Shown: positions 9,498 through 19,094 of the stretch, piece after piece
How positions within the stretch are numbered: the first letter of the stretch is position 1
Layout of the letters: the number at the start of each line of letters is the position of its first letter
Source: Ligilactobacillus hayakitensis DSM 18933 = JCM 14209
GTDB taxonomy: Bacteria; Bacillota; Bacilli; Lactobacillales; Lactobacillaceae
Assembly: GCF_000615845.1 (NCBI RefSeq)
Contig: NZ_BAML01000005.1
Span: 1 to 52,179, forward strand
Direction: 5' to 3'
DNA: 52,179 bases
Program-made: the position numbers and the translations under genes
Notes under the pieces: model-generated
The model's input: only the letters and a program-made list of their open reading frames with translations
Databases searched by the model: none
Told to the model about the DNA's origin: nothing

Positions 9498-10037
9498 ATG
9501 AATATTTGGGTAACCGGGTATAGAAAGTATGAATTAGGAATTTTTAATGACAAAGATGAAAAAATTTCCGTAATTAAATATGCCTTGAAAAAAGTCATAA
9601 TTGAAAAATTTGAAGAAGGATTAGAATGGATAATTACAGGACCACAAATGGGAATCGAACAATGGACATGTGAAGTGGTATCGGAGTTGAAAACAGAATA
9701 CCCTGAATTGAAACTTGCAGTTATTGAACCATTCTCGAACTTTGGAAATAATTGGAATGAAAATAATCAATATCACTTGTTTATTAGAAGGGAATTAGCG
9801 GATTTTGTCGCTGCAGTTAGTAAAGACGAATACAAAAATCCAAGTCAATTAAAGAACTACCAAAAATTTATGTTAGATCATACTAATCAAGCTATTTTAG
9901 TTTACGATGAAGAATTTGAAGGAAAACCTAAGTATGACTATTTAGCAGTAAAAAAATACGCGGAAACAACTGATTATTCATTGACCAAAATAGATATGCT
10001 CTCTTTACAAGAAGCAGCAGAAAATTATCGAGAGTAA
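9498..10037 (+). CDS. ypsA: YpsA-family protein (DUF1273)
   Basis: A SLOG/Rossmann-type protein. In Bacillus and Staphylococcus, YpsA is linked to cell division and stress and is encoded next to gpsB, as here. Its ligand and biochemical activity are not established. The protein starts MNIWVTGYRKYELGIF, the usual family N-terminus, and carries a conserved GPQMGIEQWTCEV stretch near residue 48. I choose ATG 9498 because GAGGTGAT (9483-9490) gives a good ribosome site; the GTG at 9486 lies within that site. The length is 179 residues, as usual. gpsB follows after 85 bases with its own promoter. Confidence 0.9.
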   Translation: MNIWVTGYRKYELGIFNDKDEKISVIKYALKKVIIEKFEEGLEWIITGPQMGIEQWTCEVVSELKTEYPELKLAVIEPFSNFGNNWNENNQYHLFIRRELADFVAAVSKDEYKNPSQLKNYQKFMLDHTNQAILVYDEEFEGKPKYDYLAVKKYAETTDYSLTKIDMLSLQEAAENYRE

Positions 10038-10044
10038 AAAAATA

Positions 10045-10073
10045 TTGGATTTTAAAAAAAAGTGTGATATACT
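10045..10073 (+). promoter_or_regulatory. Promoter of gpsB-rnpB
   Basis: TTGGAT at 10045-10050, a 17-base spacer, and an extended -10 (TGATATACT; -10 at 10068-10073). It may also supply the RNase P RNA downstream. Confidence 0.75.
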
Positions 10074-10122
10074 AACAGTGTTATGAGTTAAGTTTACTAA
10101 ATGTAGATGAGGTGCATTTTAG

Positions 10123-10464
10123 ATGGAAAATGTAAATCTTACACCAAAAGATATTGTTAATAAACACTTTAAGAATAAAGTGCGTGGATACGATTCAGTT
10201 GAAGTGGACGAATTTTTAGATGAAGTAATCCGTGATTACGAAGTTTTTACAAAAGAAATTCGTCGTTTAAACGATGAAAATTCACAGTTAACTGAAAAAG
10301 TTGATGAATTAACAAAACAAGTTACTGTAGGTAAGAGTGGTGTTACTACTCGTCCACAAAATGCAGCAACTAACATGGATATTCTAAAACGTTTATCAAA
10401 CTTAGAAAGACATGTGTTTGGTGCACAACTTAACGATGAAGAAAATCGTTCAAATCGATTTTAA
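10123..10464 (+). CDS. gpsB: Cell division protein GpsB
   Basis: A cytoplasmic DivIVA-like adaptor that links peptidoglycan synthases (class A PBPs) to the division machinery in Firmicutes. The 113 residues comprise the N-terminal DivIVA domain ([30 protein letters not shown], about residues 6-35, mostly identical to the family), a coiled coil (about 36-70), and a C-terminal helix ([17 protein letters not shown]) used for hexamer formation. The start has a GAGGTG ribosome site. Note that a PBP1A-type partner is encoded 1.4 kb away on the other strand. Confidence 0.96.
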   Translation: MENVNLTPKDIVNKHFKNKVRGYDSVEVDEFLDEVIRDYEVFTKEIRRLNDENSQLTEKVDELTKQVTVGKSGVTTRPQNAATNMDILKRLSNLERHVFGAQLNDEENRSNRF

Positions 10465-10476
10465 TTAAATAAAAAT

Positions 10477-10864
10477 GTATATCTTCTGGTAATCGCGGTT
10501 TGTTTTTTAACAGGCTGAGGAAAGTCCAAGCTTGCACAGGCTGAGATGCCTGTAGTGATCGTACTTGCTGAAAAAATAAGGCAAGGCACCATTTTATGGT
10601 GACGGCAGATAAAAGAGCTAAGGTTTATAGCTATGCTCGAGTAGTCTTGAAAAGTGCCACAGTGACGAAGTAGTATGGGAAACTGTACTAGTGGAACGCG
10701 GTAAACCCTGCGAGCAGGTAACCCAAACTTTGGTAGGGGCGCTTCATGACGGAAATGAACTAATCATGGGGGCGAGTAATTTTTACTCGGAGATAGATGA
10801 TTACCACCGATTTTAGCTTCCTGAGCTAAATGACGTACGGAACGTGGCTTATAGAGGAAATACA
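10477..10864 (+). ncRNA. rnpB: RNase P RNA (class B)
   Basis: The catalytic RNA of RNase P, which trims tRNA 5-prime ends. The universally conserved GAGGAAAGTCC is at 10517-10527. The 3-prime conserved element (GGAACGTGGCTTATAG) ends at 10854. P1 can form between TCTTCT (10482-10487) and AGAGGA (10853-10858) and extends through flanking GTAT/ATAC. The Bacillus-type (class B) layout is consistent with a length of about 390. It lies directly after gpsB, as in many Lactobacillales. The ends are estimated from the P1 pairing. Confidence 0.95.
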
Positions 10865-10874
10865 TATCAGGGTG

Positions 10875-10911
10875 CTAGGATTTATAGGTAACTATTTGTC
10901 CTAGTTTTTTT
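10875..10911 (+). terminator. Terminator after rnpB
   Basis: CTAGGA (10875-10880) pairs with TCCTAG (10899-10904), with an inner ATAG/CTAT helix, followed by seven T. Confidence 0.85.
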
Positions 10912-10931
10912 ATTTTAAGGAGAATTTTATT

Positions 10932-12065
10932 ATGAAAGAATTTAATTTAATTGCAACCTGTGCAGCAGGATTAGAAGCAATAGTTGGTAATGAACTTAAG
11001 CATTTAGGCTATGAAGTCCAAGTCGAAAATGGACGTGTTCGTTATCATGGAACAATTGAAGATGTGATACGTACTAATTTATGGTTAAGAACAGCTGATA
11101 GGGTAAAAATTATTGTTGGTGAATTTACAGCACTTACTTTTTCAGAATTATTTGATAATGTTGAAAGTTTGCCTTGGGAAGATTTATTACCGTTGGATGC
11201 AAACTTTCCAGTTTCAGGAAAATCACAAAAATCTAAATTACATAATGTACCTAGCGTTCAAGCAATTACAAAAAAAGCAATTGTAAATAAAATTAGTAGT
11301 GTATATCATCGGAGAACACAATTACCAGAAAGTGGAGCATTATTTCCAATTGAAGTAGCGTTAAATAAAGATAAGGTGATGTTAACTTTAGATACAACTG
11401 GAAATAGTTTGTTTAAACGTGGTTATCGCGTTGCGAAAGGTGGAGCGCCGCTTAAAGAAAATATGGCAGCGGCCCTTGTATTGCTAGCACGTTGGTATCC
11501 TGAAATGCCATTTGTTGATCCAGTATGTGGTTCAGGAACAATTCCAATTGAAGCTGCAATGATAGGTCATAATATTGCACCAGGATTTAATCGAGATTTT
11601 GTTTGTGAATCTTGGAATTGGGTTGATAAAAAAATATCAGAAGAACAAAGAGCGCTTGCAGACAGCCAAGCAAACTATGATATCGAGCTAGATATTACAG
11701 GGTACGATATTGATGGAAAAATGATTGAGATTGCGAAGCAAAATGCACAAGAGGTTGGCTTGAGTGATTCAATTACCTTCAAACAAATGGCTGCAAAAGA
11801 TTTTAGAACAGAAAAAATAAATGGAGTAATTGTTGCCAATCCTCCATACGGTGAACGTTTAAGCGATAGTGAAGGGGTACATGAGTTATATCGACAAATG
11901 GGTGATGTATATCAACCACTCACATCTTGGAGTAAATACATTTTAACGAGTGATTTACAATTTGAACAATATTATGGACAAAAAGCAACCAAGCGAAGAA
12001 AACTTTACAACGGTTCATTAAGAACAGATTTATTCCAATATTGGGGTAAAAAGATTCGTAACTAA
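10932..12065 (+). CDS. THUMP-domain 23S rRNA guanine-N2 methyltransferase (RlmL/YpsC type)
   Basis: A SAM-dependent N2-guanine methyltransferase of the YcbY/RlmL N-terminal type, expected to act on 23S rRNA. The N-terminal ferredoxin-like and THUMP domains cover about residues 1-165 and bind RNA. The Rossmann methyltransferase domain follows, with DPVCGSGTIPIEAAMIG near residue 198 (SAM binding) and the catalytic NPPYGERL near residue 305. The length (377) fits the Firmicute YpsC form, which lacks the second methyltransferase domain of E. coli RlmL. It starts 20 bases past the rnpB terminator. Its stop overlaps the convergent RNase HI-like gene by four bases. Confidence 0.93.
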   Translation: MKEFNLIATCAAGLEAIVGNELKHLGYEVQVENGRVRYHGTIEDVIRTNLWLRTADRVKIIVGEFTALTFSELFDNVESLPWEDLLPLDANFPVSGKSQKSKLHNVPSVQAITKKAIVNKISSVYHRRTQLPESGALFPIEVALNKDKVMLTLDTTGNSLFKRGYRVAKGGAPLKENMAAALVLLARWYPEMPFVDPVCGSGTIPIEAAMIGHNIAPGFNRDFVCESWNWVDKKISEEQRALADSQANYDIELDITGYDIDGKMIEIAKQNAQEVGLSDSITFKQMAAKDFRTEKINGVIVANPPYGERLSDSEGVHELYRQMGDVYQPLTSWSKYILTSDLQFEQYYGQKATKRRKLYNGSLRTDLFQYWGKKIRN

Positions 12066-12448
12066 TTCGTGTGAAGTCCTTGTAACGCAAGATGATGAGC
12101 ACCAGAATTTTCTTTATCGGAAATCCAGGTGGGAAGCAATATGTTAATTTTTTTACTTAGTGATAAAAATATATTGAGGTCGCGTTGATAACTCTTACTA
12201 TATTCTTTTGAAATACTATCGACTAAAATTTTACTATCAGAGTACAGGAAAATTAGATCGGTATTGTGTAAAGTTTCAATTGAATATTTAAGACCTTTGA
12301 TTGCGGCTAGAAATTCAGCTTGATGAATGTCGGTAGCATTAACTTTAAAATGAAGTTGATGTTGAACCTTATTTTCGACAATCAAGATTCCAATTCCAAA
12401 AAAATTGGAATTAGGATAACCAGCTGCATCAGTATAAATTTTTAACAT
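12062..12448 (-). CDS. RNase HI-like protein
   Basis: A 128-residue protein with the RNase H fold, related to the YpeP/reverse-transcriptase-like RNase HI family. The first catalytic Asp is in YTDAAG (residue 7), the Glu in HQAEFLAAIKGL (near 45), and the second Asp in YSDSKILVDS (near 70). The last conserved Asp, normally in an N-x-x-A-D-x-LA context, appears as His (NSGAHHLAL). Activity may therefore be altered, or this His may replace the Asp. The start has a strong site (CAGGAGG). It converges with the rlmL-type gene and shares four bases with it. Whether it cleaves RNA:DNA hybrids is not settled by the sequence. Confidence 0.85.
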   Translation of the reverse strand: MLKIYTDAAGYPNSNFFGIGILIVENKVQHQLHFKVNATDIHQAEFLAAIKGLKYSIETLHNTDLIFLYSDSKILVDSISKEYSKSYQRDLNIFLSLSKKINILLPTWISDKENSGAHHLALQGLHTN

Positions 12449-12503
12449 ACGAAAACCTCCTGAGTGTTACCAAATTTATTTAAGAATTTACGGGGTGATT
12501 TTT

Positions 12504-12893
12504 ATGAAAGAAAAATTTTATTATCAGCCTGATATTCCTGTAAGTATTTCAATTTGGTCATTGACCTTGATGATTTTTCTTACAGGAATGATGTTTTGGT
12601 TAGAAATAACAGTCTTTCAAAAATGGTCAGCCATTAGTTTTATTATATTTATAATATCAGTAATAATTCAACTTTTATTTCGTTATGCAACTTTAAGTGA
12701 AGATAAGATTTGCTTTAATGCTGTCATTTCCTTTAACAGTTTTGAATTAAAATTTAAAGATATTAATAATATTACACCAAAAAGATATGGCTTTTTTATT
12801 GAAACAAAATTACGAAATTATCGAATTATTTGTTCTAAAAAAATGACACGGGCAACTATAAGTGCCTTTAATAAAAGTATAGGAGGATATTGA
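12504..12893 (+). CDS. EbsA-family membrane protein
   Basis: A 129-residue protein resembling the EbsA family of Lactobacillales; the role of the family is poorly known. The N-terminus ([18 protein letters not shown]) is typical. Two membrane helices span about residues 16-38 and 45-63, followed by a 65-residue soluble domain. I choose ATG 12504 with GGGGTGA upstream; the GTG at 12495 lies in that ribosome site. The gene ends four bases before fhs, and the fhs ribosome site lies in its last codons, so the two are probably cotranscribed. Confidence 0.8.
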   Translation: MKEKFYYQPDIPVSISIWSLTLMIFLTGMMFWLEITVFQKWSAISFIIFIISVIIQLLFRYATLSEDKICFNAVISFNSFELKFKDINNITPKRYGFFIETKLRNYRIICSKKMTRATISAFNKSIGGY

Positions 12894-12897
12894 AATT

Positions 12898-14555
12898 ATG
12901 AAAGATATTGAAATTGCACAAAATGCACAAATGAAACCCATTATTGAAATTGCTAAACAAGTAGGTTTGAATGAAGATGAAATTGAAACGTATGGTCGAT
13001 ACAAAGCAAAAATTTCTTTACCACTTAAGAATAAAAAAGAAAAAAACGGTAAACTAATTTTAGTGACTGCCATTAATCCTACCCCTGCAGGAGAAGGAAA
13101 ATCTACTGTTTCAGTTGGATTGGCTGATGCGATAAATCTATTAGGCAAAAAGTCTATGTTGGCCTTACGTGAACCTTCTCTAGGCCTGTTATGGGGATGA
13201 AAGGTGGAGCAACAGGTGGAGGGTATTCTCAAGTTGTTCCAATGGAAGATATCAATCTTCATTTTACTGGGGATTTTCATGCCTTAACGACTGCTAACAA
13301 TACATTAGCAGCGTTAATTGATAATCATATATATCAAGGAAATAGCTTGAATATTGATCCTAGAAGAGTGATTTGGAAAAGAGTACTTGATATTAATGAT
13401 CGGGCTTTACGAAATGTAGTTATTGGATTAGGGGGGCTCACTCAAGGAATTCCAAGAGAAGATGGATTTGATATTACAGTCGCCTCAGAATTAATGGCAA
13501 TTTTATGTTTAGCTAAAGATCTTAATGATTTGAAGCATAGAATTGGAAATATCGTTATAGGATATAATTATGAAAAAGAACCTATTACAGTTAATCAACT
13601 GGGTGTTACTGGGGCAATTACTGCGTTACTTAAAGATGCAATTAAACCTAATCTAGTACAGACTTTAAATCATACTCCAGCAATTATTCATGGTGGACCA
13701 TTTGCTAATATTGCTCACGGTTGTAATAGTGTTGTTGCAACTAAAACTGCGTTACAATTGAGTGATTATACGGTAACAGAAGCCGGATTCGGTGCGGATT
13801 TGGGAGCTGAAAAGTTCTTAGATATTAAAGTTCCGGTTCTAAAAAAGACTCCTGATACTATTGTAATTGTAGCGACTGCTAGAGCGCTAAAAATGAATGG
13901 TGGAGTAAAAAAAGAAAATTTAGAATCAGAAAATGTAACTGCAATCGAAGAAGGATTTGCTAATTTAGCTAGACATATTAAAAGTATGAAACGCTATGGC
14001 GTACCGGTCGTTGTTGCTATTAATAAATTTACAGCGGATACTACTGCAGAGTTAAACAAAATAATCGAATTGTGTAAAGAAATTGGAACACAAGCAGTAG
14101 TTGCTGATGTATGGGCTAAAGGTGGAAATGGTGCAATCCAATTAGCTCAAAGCGTTATTGAAATGTGCGATAAAAAAAGTGACTTTAAAGCACTTTATGA
14201 TAATGAACAAAGTGTTGAAGAGAAGATTAATAAAATTGTAACTGAAATTTATGGTGGTAAAGGTTATGAATTATCGCCTAAAGCTAAACGTCAATTAAAA
14301 ATGTTTGAGAGTTTAGGATGGGATAAAATGCCAATCTGTATGGCAAAGACCCAATATTCTTTGTCTGATGATGCGAAATTAGTTGGAGCGCCAAGCGGTT
14401 TTATAATTCATATCAGAGAATTCGTGCCAAAATTAGGGTCAAAATTCTTAGTAGCATTGACAGGTAATATTTTGACAATGCCTGGGTTACCTAAAGTGCC
14501 TGCAGCAGACAATATTGATATTGATGAAACTGGAAAAATTACAGGACTTTATTAA
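12898..14555 (+). pseudogene. fhs: Formate-tetrahydrofolate ligase, frameshifted as sequenced
   Basis: Fhs makes 10-formyl-tetrahydrofolate from formate, THF and ATP, feeding purine synthesis and initiator tRNA formylation. The first frame (12898-13197) encodes the P-loop ([17 protein letters not shown]) and stops at TGA 13198. The rest (to 14555) continues in the frame one base earlier, from [14 protein letters not shown] on. The expected junction is [13 protein letters not shown]; one C is missing from the run at 13185-13186 (GGCCTG for GGCCCTG). Restoring it gives 552 residues, the normal length. All other conserved parts are intact, including the THF-binding region and the end ([12 protein letters not shown]). 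This is most likely a sequence error; a recent mutation is the alternative. Confidence 0.9.
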
Positions 14556-14571
14556 TTATTTGTAGTAATGG

Positions 14572-14597
14572 AGGTTAGGGCTACCTAACCTCTATTT
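14572..14597 (+). terminator. Terminator after fhs
   Basis: A GAGGTTAGG/CCTAACCTC perfect stem with a four-base loop (14571-14592), followed by TATTTTT. Confidence 0.85.
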
Positions 14598-14613
14598 TTG
14601 AGGAGGCAAGGTT

Positions 14614-15054
14614 ATGTGGGGATATTTTATTGTGATAATCTTATTGGTTATGTGCGATCAAGGGATTAAGTTATATGTAGTTCAAAATATAAACGAAGCG
14701 ACAACAAATGTAATTATTCCGAATGTTTTGGGATTAACCAATATCAAAAATGATGGTGCAGCTTGGAGTGTTTTAAGTGGGAAGATGTGGATTTTTTATA
14801 TTATATCAGTAGTCGCTTTAATGCTTATGATCTACTATTTTTATAAATATCGGAATGATATTTATTTTAAATTGGGACTAACATTTTTAATTTCAGGAAC
14901 TATTGGTAATTTTATTGATCGTATTCGACTTGGATATGTAGTTGATATGTTTGAAACGTTATTTTTAAACTTTCCAATCTTTAATTTTGCAGACACCTGC
15001 CTGACAATAGGAGTAATTATTGTTATTGTGGCATTATTCAAGGAGGAAGGCTAA
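14614..15054 (+). CDS. lspA: Lipoprotein signal peptidase (signal peptidase II)
   Basis: An aspartic protease in the membrane that removes signal peptides from diacylglyceryl-modified prolipoproteins. It has 146 residues and four membrane helices (about 3-20, 56-75, 85-105, 120-142). The family motifs are present: [11 protein letters not shown] near residue 46, and the two catalytic Asp regions [16 protein letters not shown] (near 96) and [12 protein letters not shown] (near 123). The start has GAGGAGGC upstream. It sits one base ahead of the rluD start, the common lspA-rluD arrangement. Confidence 0.96.
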   Translation: MWGYFIVIILLVMCDQGIKLYVVQNINEATTNVIIPNVLGLTNIKNDGAAWSVLSGKMWIFYIISVVALMLMIYYFYKYRNDIYFKLGLTFLISGTIGNFIDRIRLGYVVDMFETLFLNFPIFNFADTCLTIGVIIVIVALFKEEG

Positions 15055-15055
15055 T

Positions 15056-15961
15056 TTGGTAGAAAAATTTACAAGTGAAAAAAAAGAAAGATTAGACAAA
15101 ATTGTAACTGAACATTTTACTGATTATACACGGTCTCAATTAAAAAAGTTAATTTTAGAAGGTAATATTTTAGTTAACGGTGAAATAAAAAAGGCCAATT
15201 ATAAAGTAGAATTAGGAGATGAAATATCTTTTGAAGCTCCCGAAATAAAAGAATTGAGTATTGAACCGGAAAATATTAAACTAGATATAGTATATGAAGA
15301 TGATGATGTAATTGTAGTGAACAAGCCTTCTGGGATGGTTGTTCACCCATCTCCAGGTCATGAAAAACATACATTAGTTAATGCGTTGTTATATCATAGT
15401 CCGTTATCAACAATTAATGGAACATTTCGTCCAGGAATTGTACACCGGATTGATAAGGATACCTCTGGTTTATTGATGGTGGCTAAAAATGATAAGGCAC
15501 ATCAAGAACTATCAGCCCAACTTAAAGCTAAGAGTAATAAAAGAGAATATATTGCGTTGGTTGTTGGGAATATTCCTGAAAATAGCGGAACGATTGACGC
15601 TCCGATTGGTCGCAGTAAAAATGATAGAAAAAAACAAGCAGTTGTTGAAGATGGTCGAAATGCTGTTACTCATTTTGAAGTTTTAAAAAGATATGGTGAT
15701 TTTACTTTAGTTAAATGTATTTTAGAGACTGGAAGAACACACCAAATTCGAGTACATATGAAGTATATCGGGCATCCCGTTGTTGGTGATCCAGTATATG
15801 GCCCCAAAAAGATGATTGCTGAAACTGGGCAATATTTGCATGCAGCAACACTAGGATTTAAACATCCAACTACAGGAAAATTAGTTGAATTTGAAGCAGA
15901 ATTGCCAGATGAATTTAGAATATTTTTGGAAAAACTTGACAAAAAATCTAAAGTAAAGTAA
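15056..15961 (+). CDS. rluD: RluD-type 23S rRNA pseudouridine synthase
   Basis: Converts uridines to pseudouridine in 23S rRNA (RluA/RluD family; YlyB in Bacillus). The N-terminal S4 RNA-binding domain covers about residues 8-70 (RLDKIVTEHF...LILEGNILVNG). The catalytic domain has the active-site Asp in HRIDKDTSGLLMVAK near residue 130. I take TTG 15056, with AGGAGGAAGG upstream in the end of lspA, giving 301 residues. The TTG lies one base after the lspA stop, so translation may be coupled. A candidate promoter for the pyrR operon overlaps its 3-prime end. Confidence 0.94.
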   Translation: MVEKFTSEKKERLDKIVTEHFTDYTRSQLKKLILEGNILVNGEIKKANYKVELGDEISFEAPEIKELSIEPENIKLDIVYEDDDVIVVNKPSGMVVHPSPGHEKHTLVNALLYHSPLSTINGTFRPGIVHRIDKDTSGLLMVAKNDKAHQELSAQLKAKSNKREYIALVVGNIPENSGTIDAPIGRSKNDRKKQAVVEDGRNAVTHFEVLKRYGDFTLVKCILETGRTHQIRVHMKYIGHPVVGDPVYGPKKMIAETGQYLHAATLGFKHPTTGKLVEFEAELPDEFRIFLEKLDKKSKVK

Positions 15962-15964
15962 ATT
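15936..15964 (+). promoter_or_regulatory. Candidate promoter of the pyrR operon
   Basis: TTGACA (15936-15941), a 17-base spacer and TAAATT (15959-15964), inside the last codons of rluD. Transcription from here would begin about 20 bases before the PyrR-binding loop. The -10 is weak (4 of 6). Confidence 0.5.
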
Positions 15965-15974
15965 AAGGTACAAG

Positions 15975-16083
15975 ATATGTCCTTTAAGAATAGTCCTGTG
16001 AGGCTAAGAAGGTTATGATTTATGACTTTATAATACTGAATAAAATAATAAGACTAGGGCATAAGTTTGTTCTAGTCTTTTTT
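15975..16083 (+). promoter_or_regulatory. PyrR-dependent attenuator leader
   Basis: The PyrR-binding RNA loop is at 15992-16012 (AGTCCTGTGAGGCT then AAGAAGG), a full match to the known consensus for this binding site. It is followed by a terminator hairpin, AAGACTAG (16050-16057) with CTAGTCTT (16072-16079), and a T run. With UMP-bound PyrR the anti-antiterminator is stabilised and transcription stops, so the operon should be on when pyrimidine is scarce. It controls pyrR itself, uraA and, by position, the carA-like and carB-like genes. Confidence 0.92.
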
Positions 16084-16105
16084 ATAGGAACATTTTTAGG
16101 GATAG

Positions 16106-16659
<554 letters not shown>

Positions 16660-16691
16660 ATTAATTAAAAAGACTTCGGAGGGGTACAAAA

Positions 16692-17972
16692 ATGACAGAA
16701 AAAGAATTTAGAAATCCAGAAGCAATTTTAGATATTCAAGATAAGCCTAATGGTGGAAAATGGCTATTGCTTTCCATGCAACATTTATTTACGATGTTTG
16801 GTTCTACGGTTCTCGTACCGTTACTTATCGGAATAAATCCAAGTATAGCTCTATTTAGTTCAGGTGTGGGTACATTAGTTTACATATTATTTACTAATGC
16901 AAAAATCCCCGCATACTTAGGTTCTAGCTTTGCATTTATTGTTACGATGCAAGCATTAATGAAATCATATGGGTATCCAGCAGTGGGGCAAGGAGCAATT
17001 GCTGCGGGGGTAGTGTATATAGTTGTTGCTGCTTTAATTAGTAAATTTGGATCAAAATGGGTAGACGATATATTACCTCCTGTAGTGGTAGGTCCAATAA
17101 TTATTGTTATCGGATTATCATTATCTACAACTGCTGCGAATGATGCAATGTTAAATCAAAATCATTATGATTTAACTTATTTTGGGGTAGCAATCTTTAC
17201 ATTAGTCATGACAATTGTTTTTAATATGTTTTTAAAGGGTTTCTCAAGTATGATTCCCGTTTTATTGGGGATTATTGTGGGATATATTTATGCTATTTGT
17301 ATCGGAATTGTTGATTTTAGTAACGTTATTTCAGCTAAATGGTTTACTTTGCCTGCGTTTGATATGATGTTTGTGAATTACAAATTTAAATGGTATCCAG
17401 CTGCAATTTTAGGGATGGCACCAATTGCATTTGTAACAATGACGGAACATATGGGACACGTAATGGTTTTAAATAAATTAACTCGCAGAAACTTTTTCCA
17501 AGATCCAGGGTTACACAAAACTTTATTAGGTGATGGCCTCGCAAGTGTTGTTGCTGGATTTGTGGGAGGACCTCCAACAACTTCATATGGAGAAAACATT
17601 GGCGTGCTGGCAATGACAAAAGTACATAGTGTTTGGGTACTTGGTGGAGCTGCATTTTTTGCGATTATCTTTAGTTTTTGTGGAAAGGTATCAGCACTAA
17701 TTCAATCAATTCCAACACCAGTAATTGGTGGAATTTCTTTCTTACTTTTTGGAATGATTGCTGCTAATGGATTAAGAATTTTAGTGGATAATAAAGTTGA
17801 TTTTGAACTAAAGCGAAATCTTATTATTACAGCGGTTATTTTAGTAGTAGGAATCGGTGGAACATATTTAAAATTGGGTGAATTCCAATTAACAAGTATT
17901 GCATTATCAACTCTTTTTGGAATTATTTTAAACTTAGTTTTACCAAAGAAAGCCGCTAGTGAAGTAGAATAA
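16692..17972 (+). CDS. uraA: Uracil permease (nucleobase:cation symporter-2 family)
   Basis: A membrane importer of uracil, driven by protons. At 426 residues with about 12-14 hydrophobic segments it has the normal size (PyrP/UraA). The N-terminal LLLSMQHLFTMFGSTVLVPLLIG stretch, GSSFAFI near residue 77, the proton/uracil-site region APIAFVTMTEHMGH near residue 242, and GPPTTSYGENIGV near residue 294 are characteristic. It is the second gene of the PyrR-regulated operon, 32 bases after pyrR, so uracil uptake should rise when UMP is low. The carA-like gene follows after 22 bases. Confidence 0.95.
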   Translation: MTEKEFRNPEAILDIQDKPNGGKWLLLSMQHLFTMFGSTVLVPLLIGINPSIALFSSGVGTLVYILFTNAKIPAYLGSSFAFIVTMQALMKSYGYPAVGQGAIAAGVVYIVVAALISKFGSKWVDDILPPVVVGPIIIVIGLSLSTTAANDAMLNQNHYDLTYFGVAIFTLVMTIVFNMFLKGFSSMIPVLLGIIVGYIYAICIGIVDFSNVISAKWFTLPAFDMMFVNYKFKWYPAAILGMAPIAFVTMTEHMGHVMVLNKLTRRNFFQDPGLHKTLLGDGLASVVAGFVGGPPTTSYGENIGVLAMTKVHSVWVLGGAAFFAIIFSFCGKVSALIQSIPTPVIGGISFLLFGMIAANGLRILVDNKVDFELKRNLIITAVILVVGIGGTYLKLGEFQLTSIALSTLFGIILNLVLPKKAASEVE

Positions 17973-17994
17973 ATGATATATTGGGAGTGATTAA

Positions 17995-19094
17995 ATGAAA
18001 CGATTGCTAATTTTAGAAGATGGATCTATTTTTGAAGGTGAAGGCTTTGGCTCACAGGTTAATTCAACAGGTGAAGTCGTTGTCACGACTGCTATGAATG
18101 GCTATCAAGAAATCGTATCATCCCCAATAGCTGCAAATCAAATAATTGTGTTTACGACGCCTGTACTGGGGATATATGGAACAAGTAACGACAGTTAGAA
18201 TCCTTACAACCAGTATGTAAGGGCGTCGTTTGTCATTCATATACCGATAGCATAAGTGAAAATAGTACCAAATCTTTTTCGGAATATTTAAGTGATCAAG
18301 GTATTCCAGCGATTAGTGGCATTGATACAAGAAAATTAACTAAAAAAATAATCAAACATGGAGGAATTATAAAAGGCAGTATCATTGATGCAAATAATGA
18401 TATTCAACATGCATTTGACCAGTTAAATGCTACAGTATTATCTGATCAAGTTGTAGATAATGTTTCTACAAGTAAGCCATATCCTAATCCCGATATAGGA
18501 AGAAATATTGTATTGATTGATTTTGGGGTTAAGCATAGTGTTTTGCGACAATTATCAAGAATGAGTTGTAATGTTACTGTAGTGCCTTATGAAACCTCTT
18601 TTAAACAAATTGAAAATCTATCACCAGATGGAATCATATTATCAAATGGCCCTGGAAATCCTAATGTATTAGACAAACAAGTTGAGACGATTCAAGAATT
18701 ACAAAAATATTATCCGATTTTAGCAATTGGTTTAGGACATCAATTATTGGCGTTAGCAAATGGGGCTGAAGTAAAACAATTGAAAAATGCACGTCGGGGT
18801 TCTAACTTTCCAATCTTAGAGATAGCAACAAATAGGTTAATCACTGTTTCTGAAGAGCATTCATATACAGTTGATCCAACTTCTTTGGATAGAAAGCAAG
18901 TTATTATTACACATACAGATTTAAGCCGAAAGCATATTGAAGGATTTAAATCACGCCAATATCCAGCGATTTCGGTTCAATTTGAGCCAGAAGGAGCTCC
19001 TGGACCAAATGATGCAATTGATATTTTTTATGATTTTATGTATTTAATTGATGTCAGAAAGGATAGTTTGAATGCAAAAAATAAAGGGAACTAA
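17995..19094 (+). pseudogene. CarA-like protein without the glutaminase Cys and His; frameshifted as sequenced
   Basis: A homologue of the small (glutamine amidotransferase) subunit of carbamoyl-phosphate synthase. The first frame stops at TAG 18196; restoring one T at 18195-18196 joins it to the second frame and gives 366 residues, a full-length CarA. The N-terminal domain is recognisable (MNGYQEI, GIDTRKLTKK). In the class I glutaminase domain the nucleophile motif reads AIGLGHQLLA: the Cys is Gly (residue about 246). The catalytic His of the usual YHPE is Glu (QFEPEGAPGP, residue about 331), while the triad Glu remains. It cannot hydrolyse glutamine by the known mechanism. It is third in the pyrR operon and overlaps the carB-like start by 23 bases. 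Confidence 0.85.

Noticed and set aside
10465-10931. Unannotated intergenic region or small ORFs after gpsB
   Set aside because: The sequence is RNase P RNA with all conserved elements.
13180-13200. Programmed ribosomal frameshift in fhs
   Set aside because: No slippery heptamer or stimulatory structure, and fhs is not known to use recoding; similar indels in five other genes point to sequence error.
12810-13280. Open frame of 156 codons antisense to ebsA/fhs
   Set aside because: It spans the broken fhs junction only by chance; both forward genes are clear.
18190-18515. Gene-free gap of about 300 bases between two CarA fragments
   Set aside because: Reading the frame one base earlier gives continuous CarA-like protein (ending PDIGRNIVLIDFG), so it is coding.
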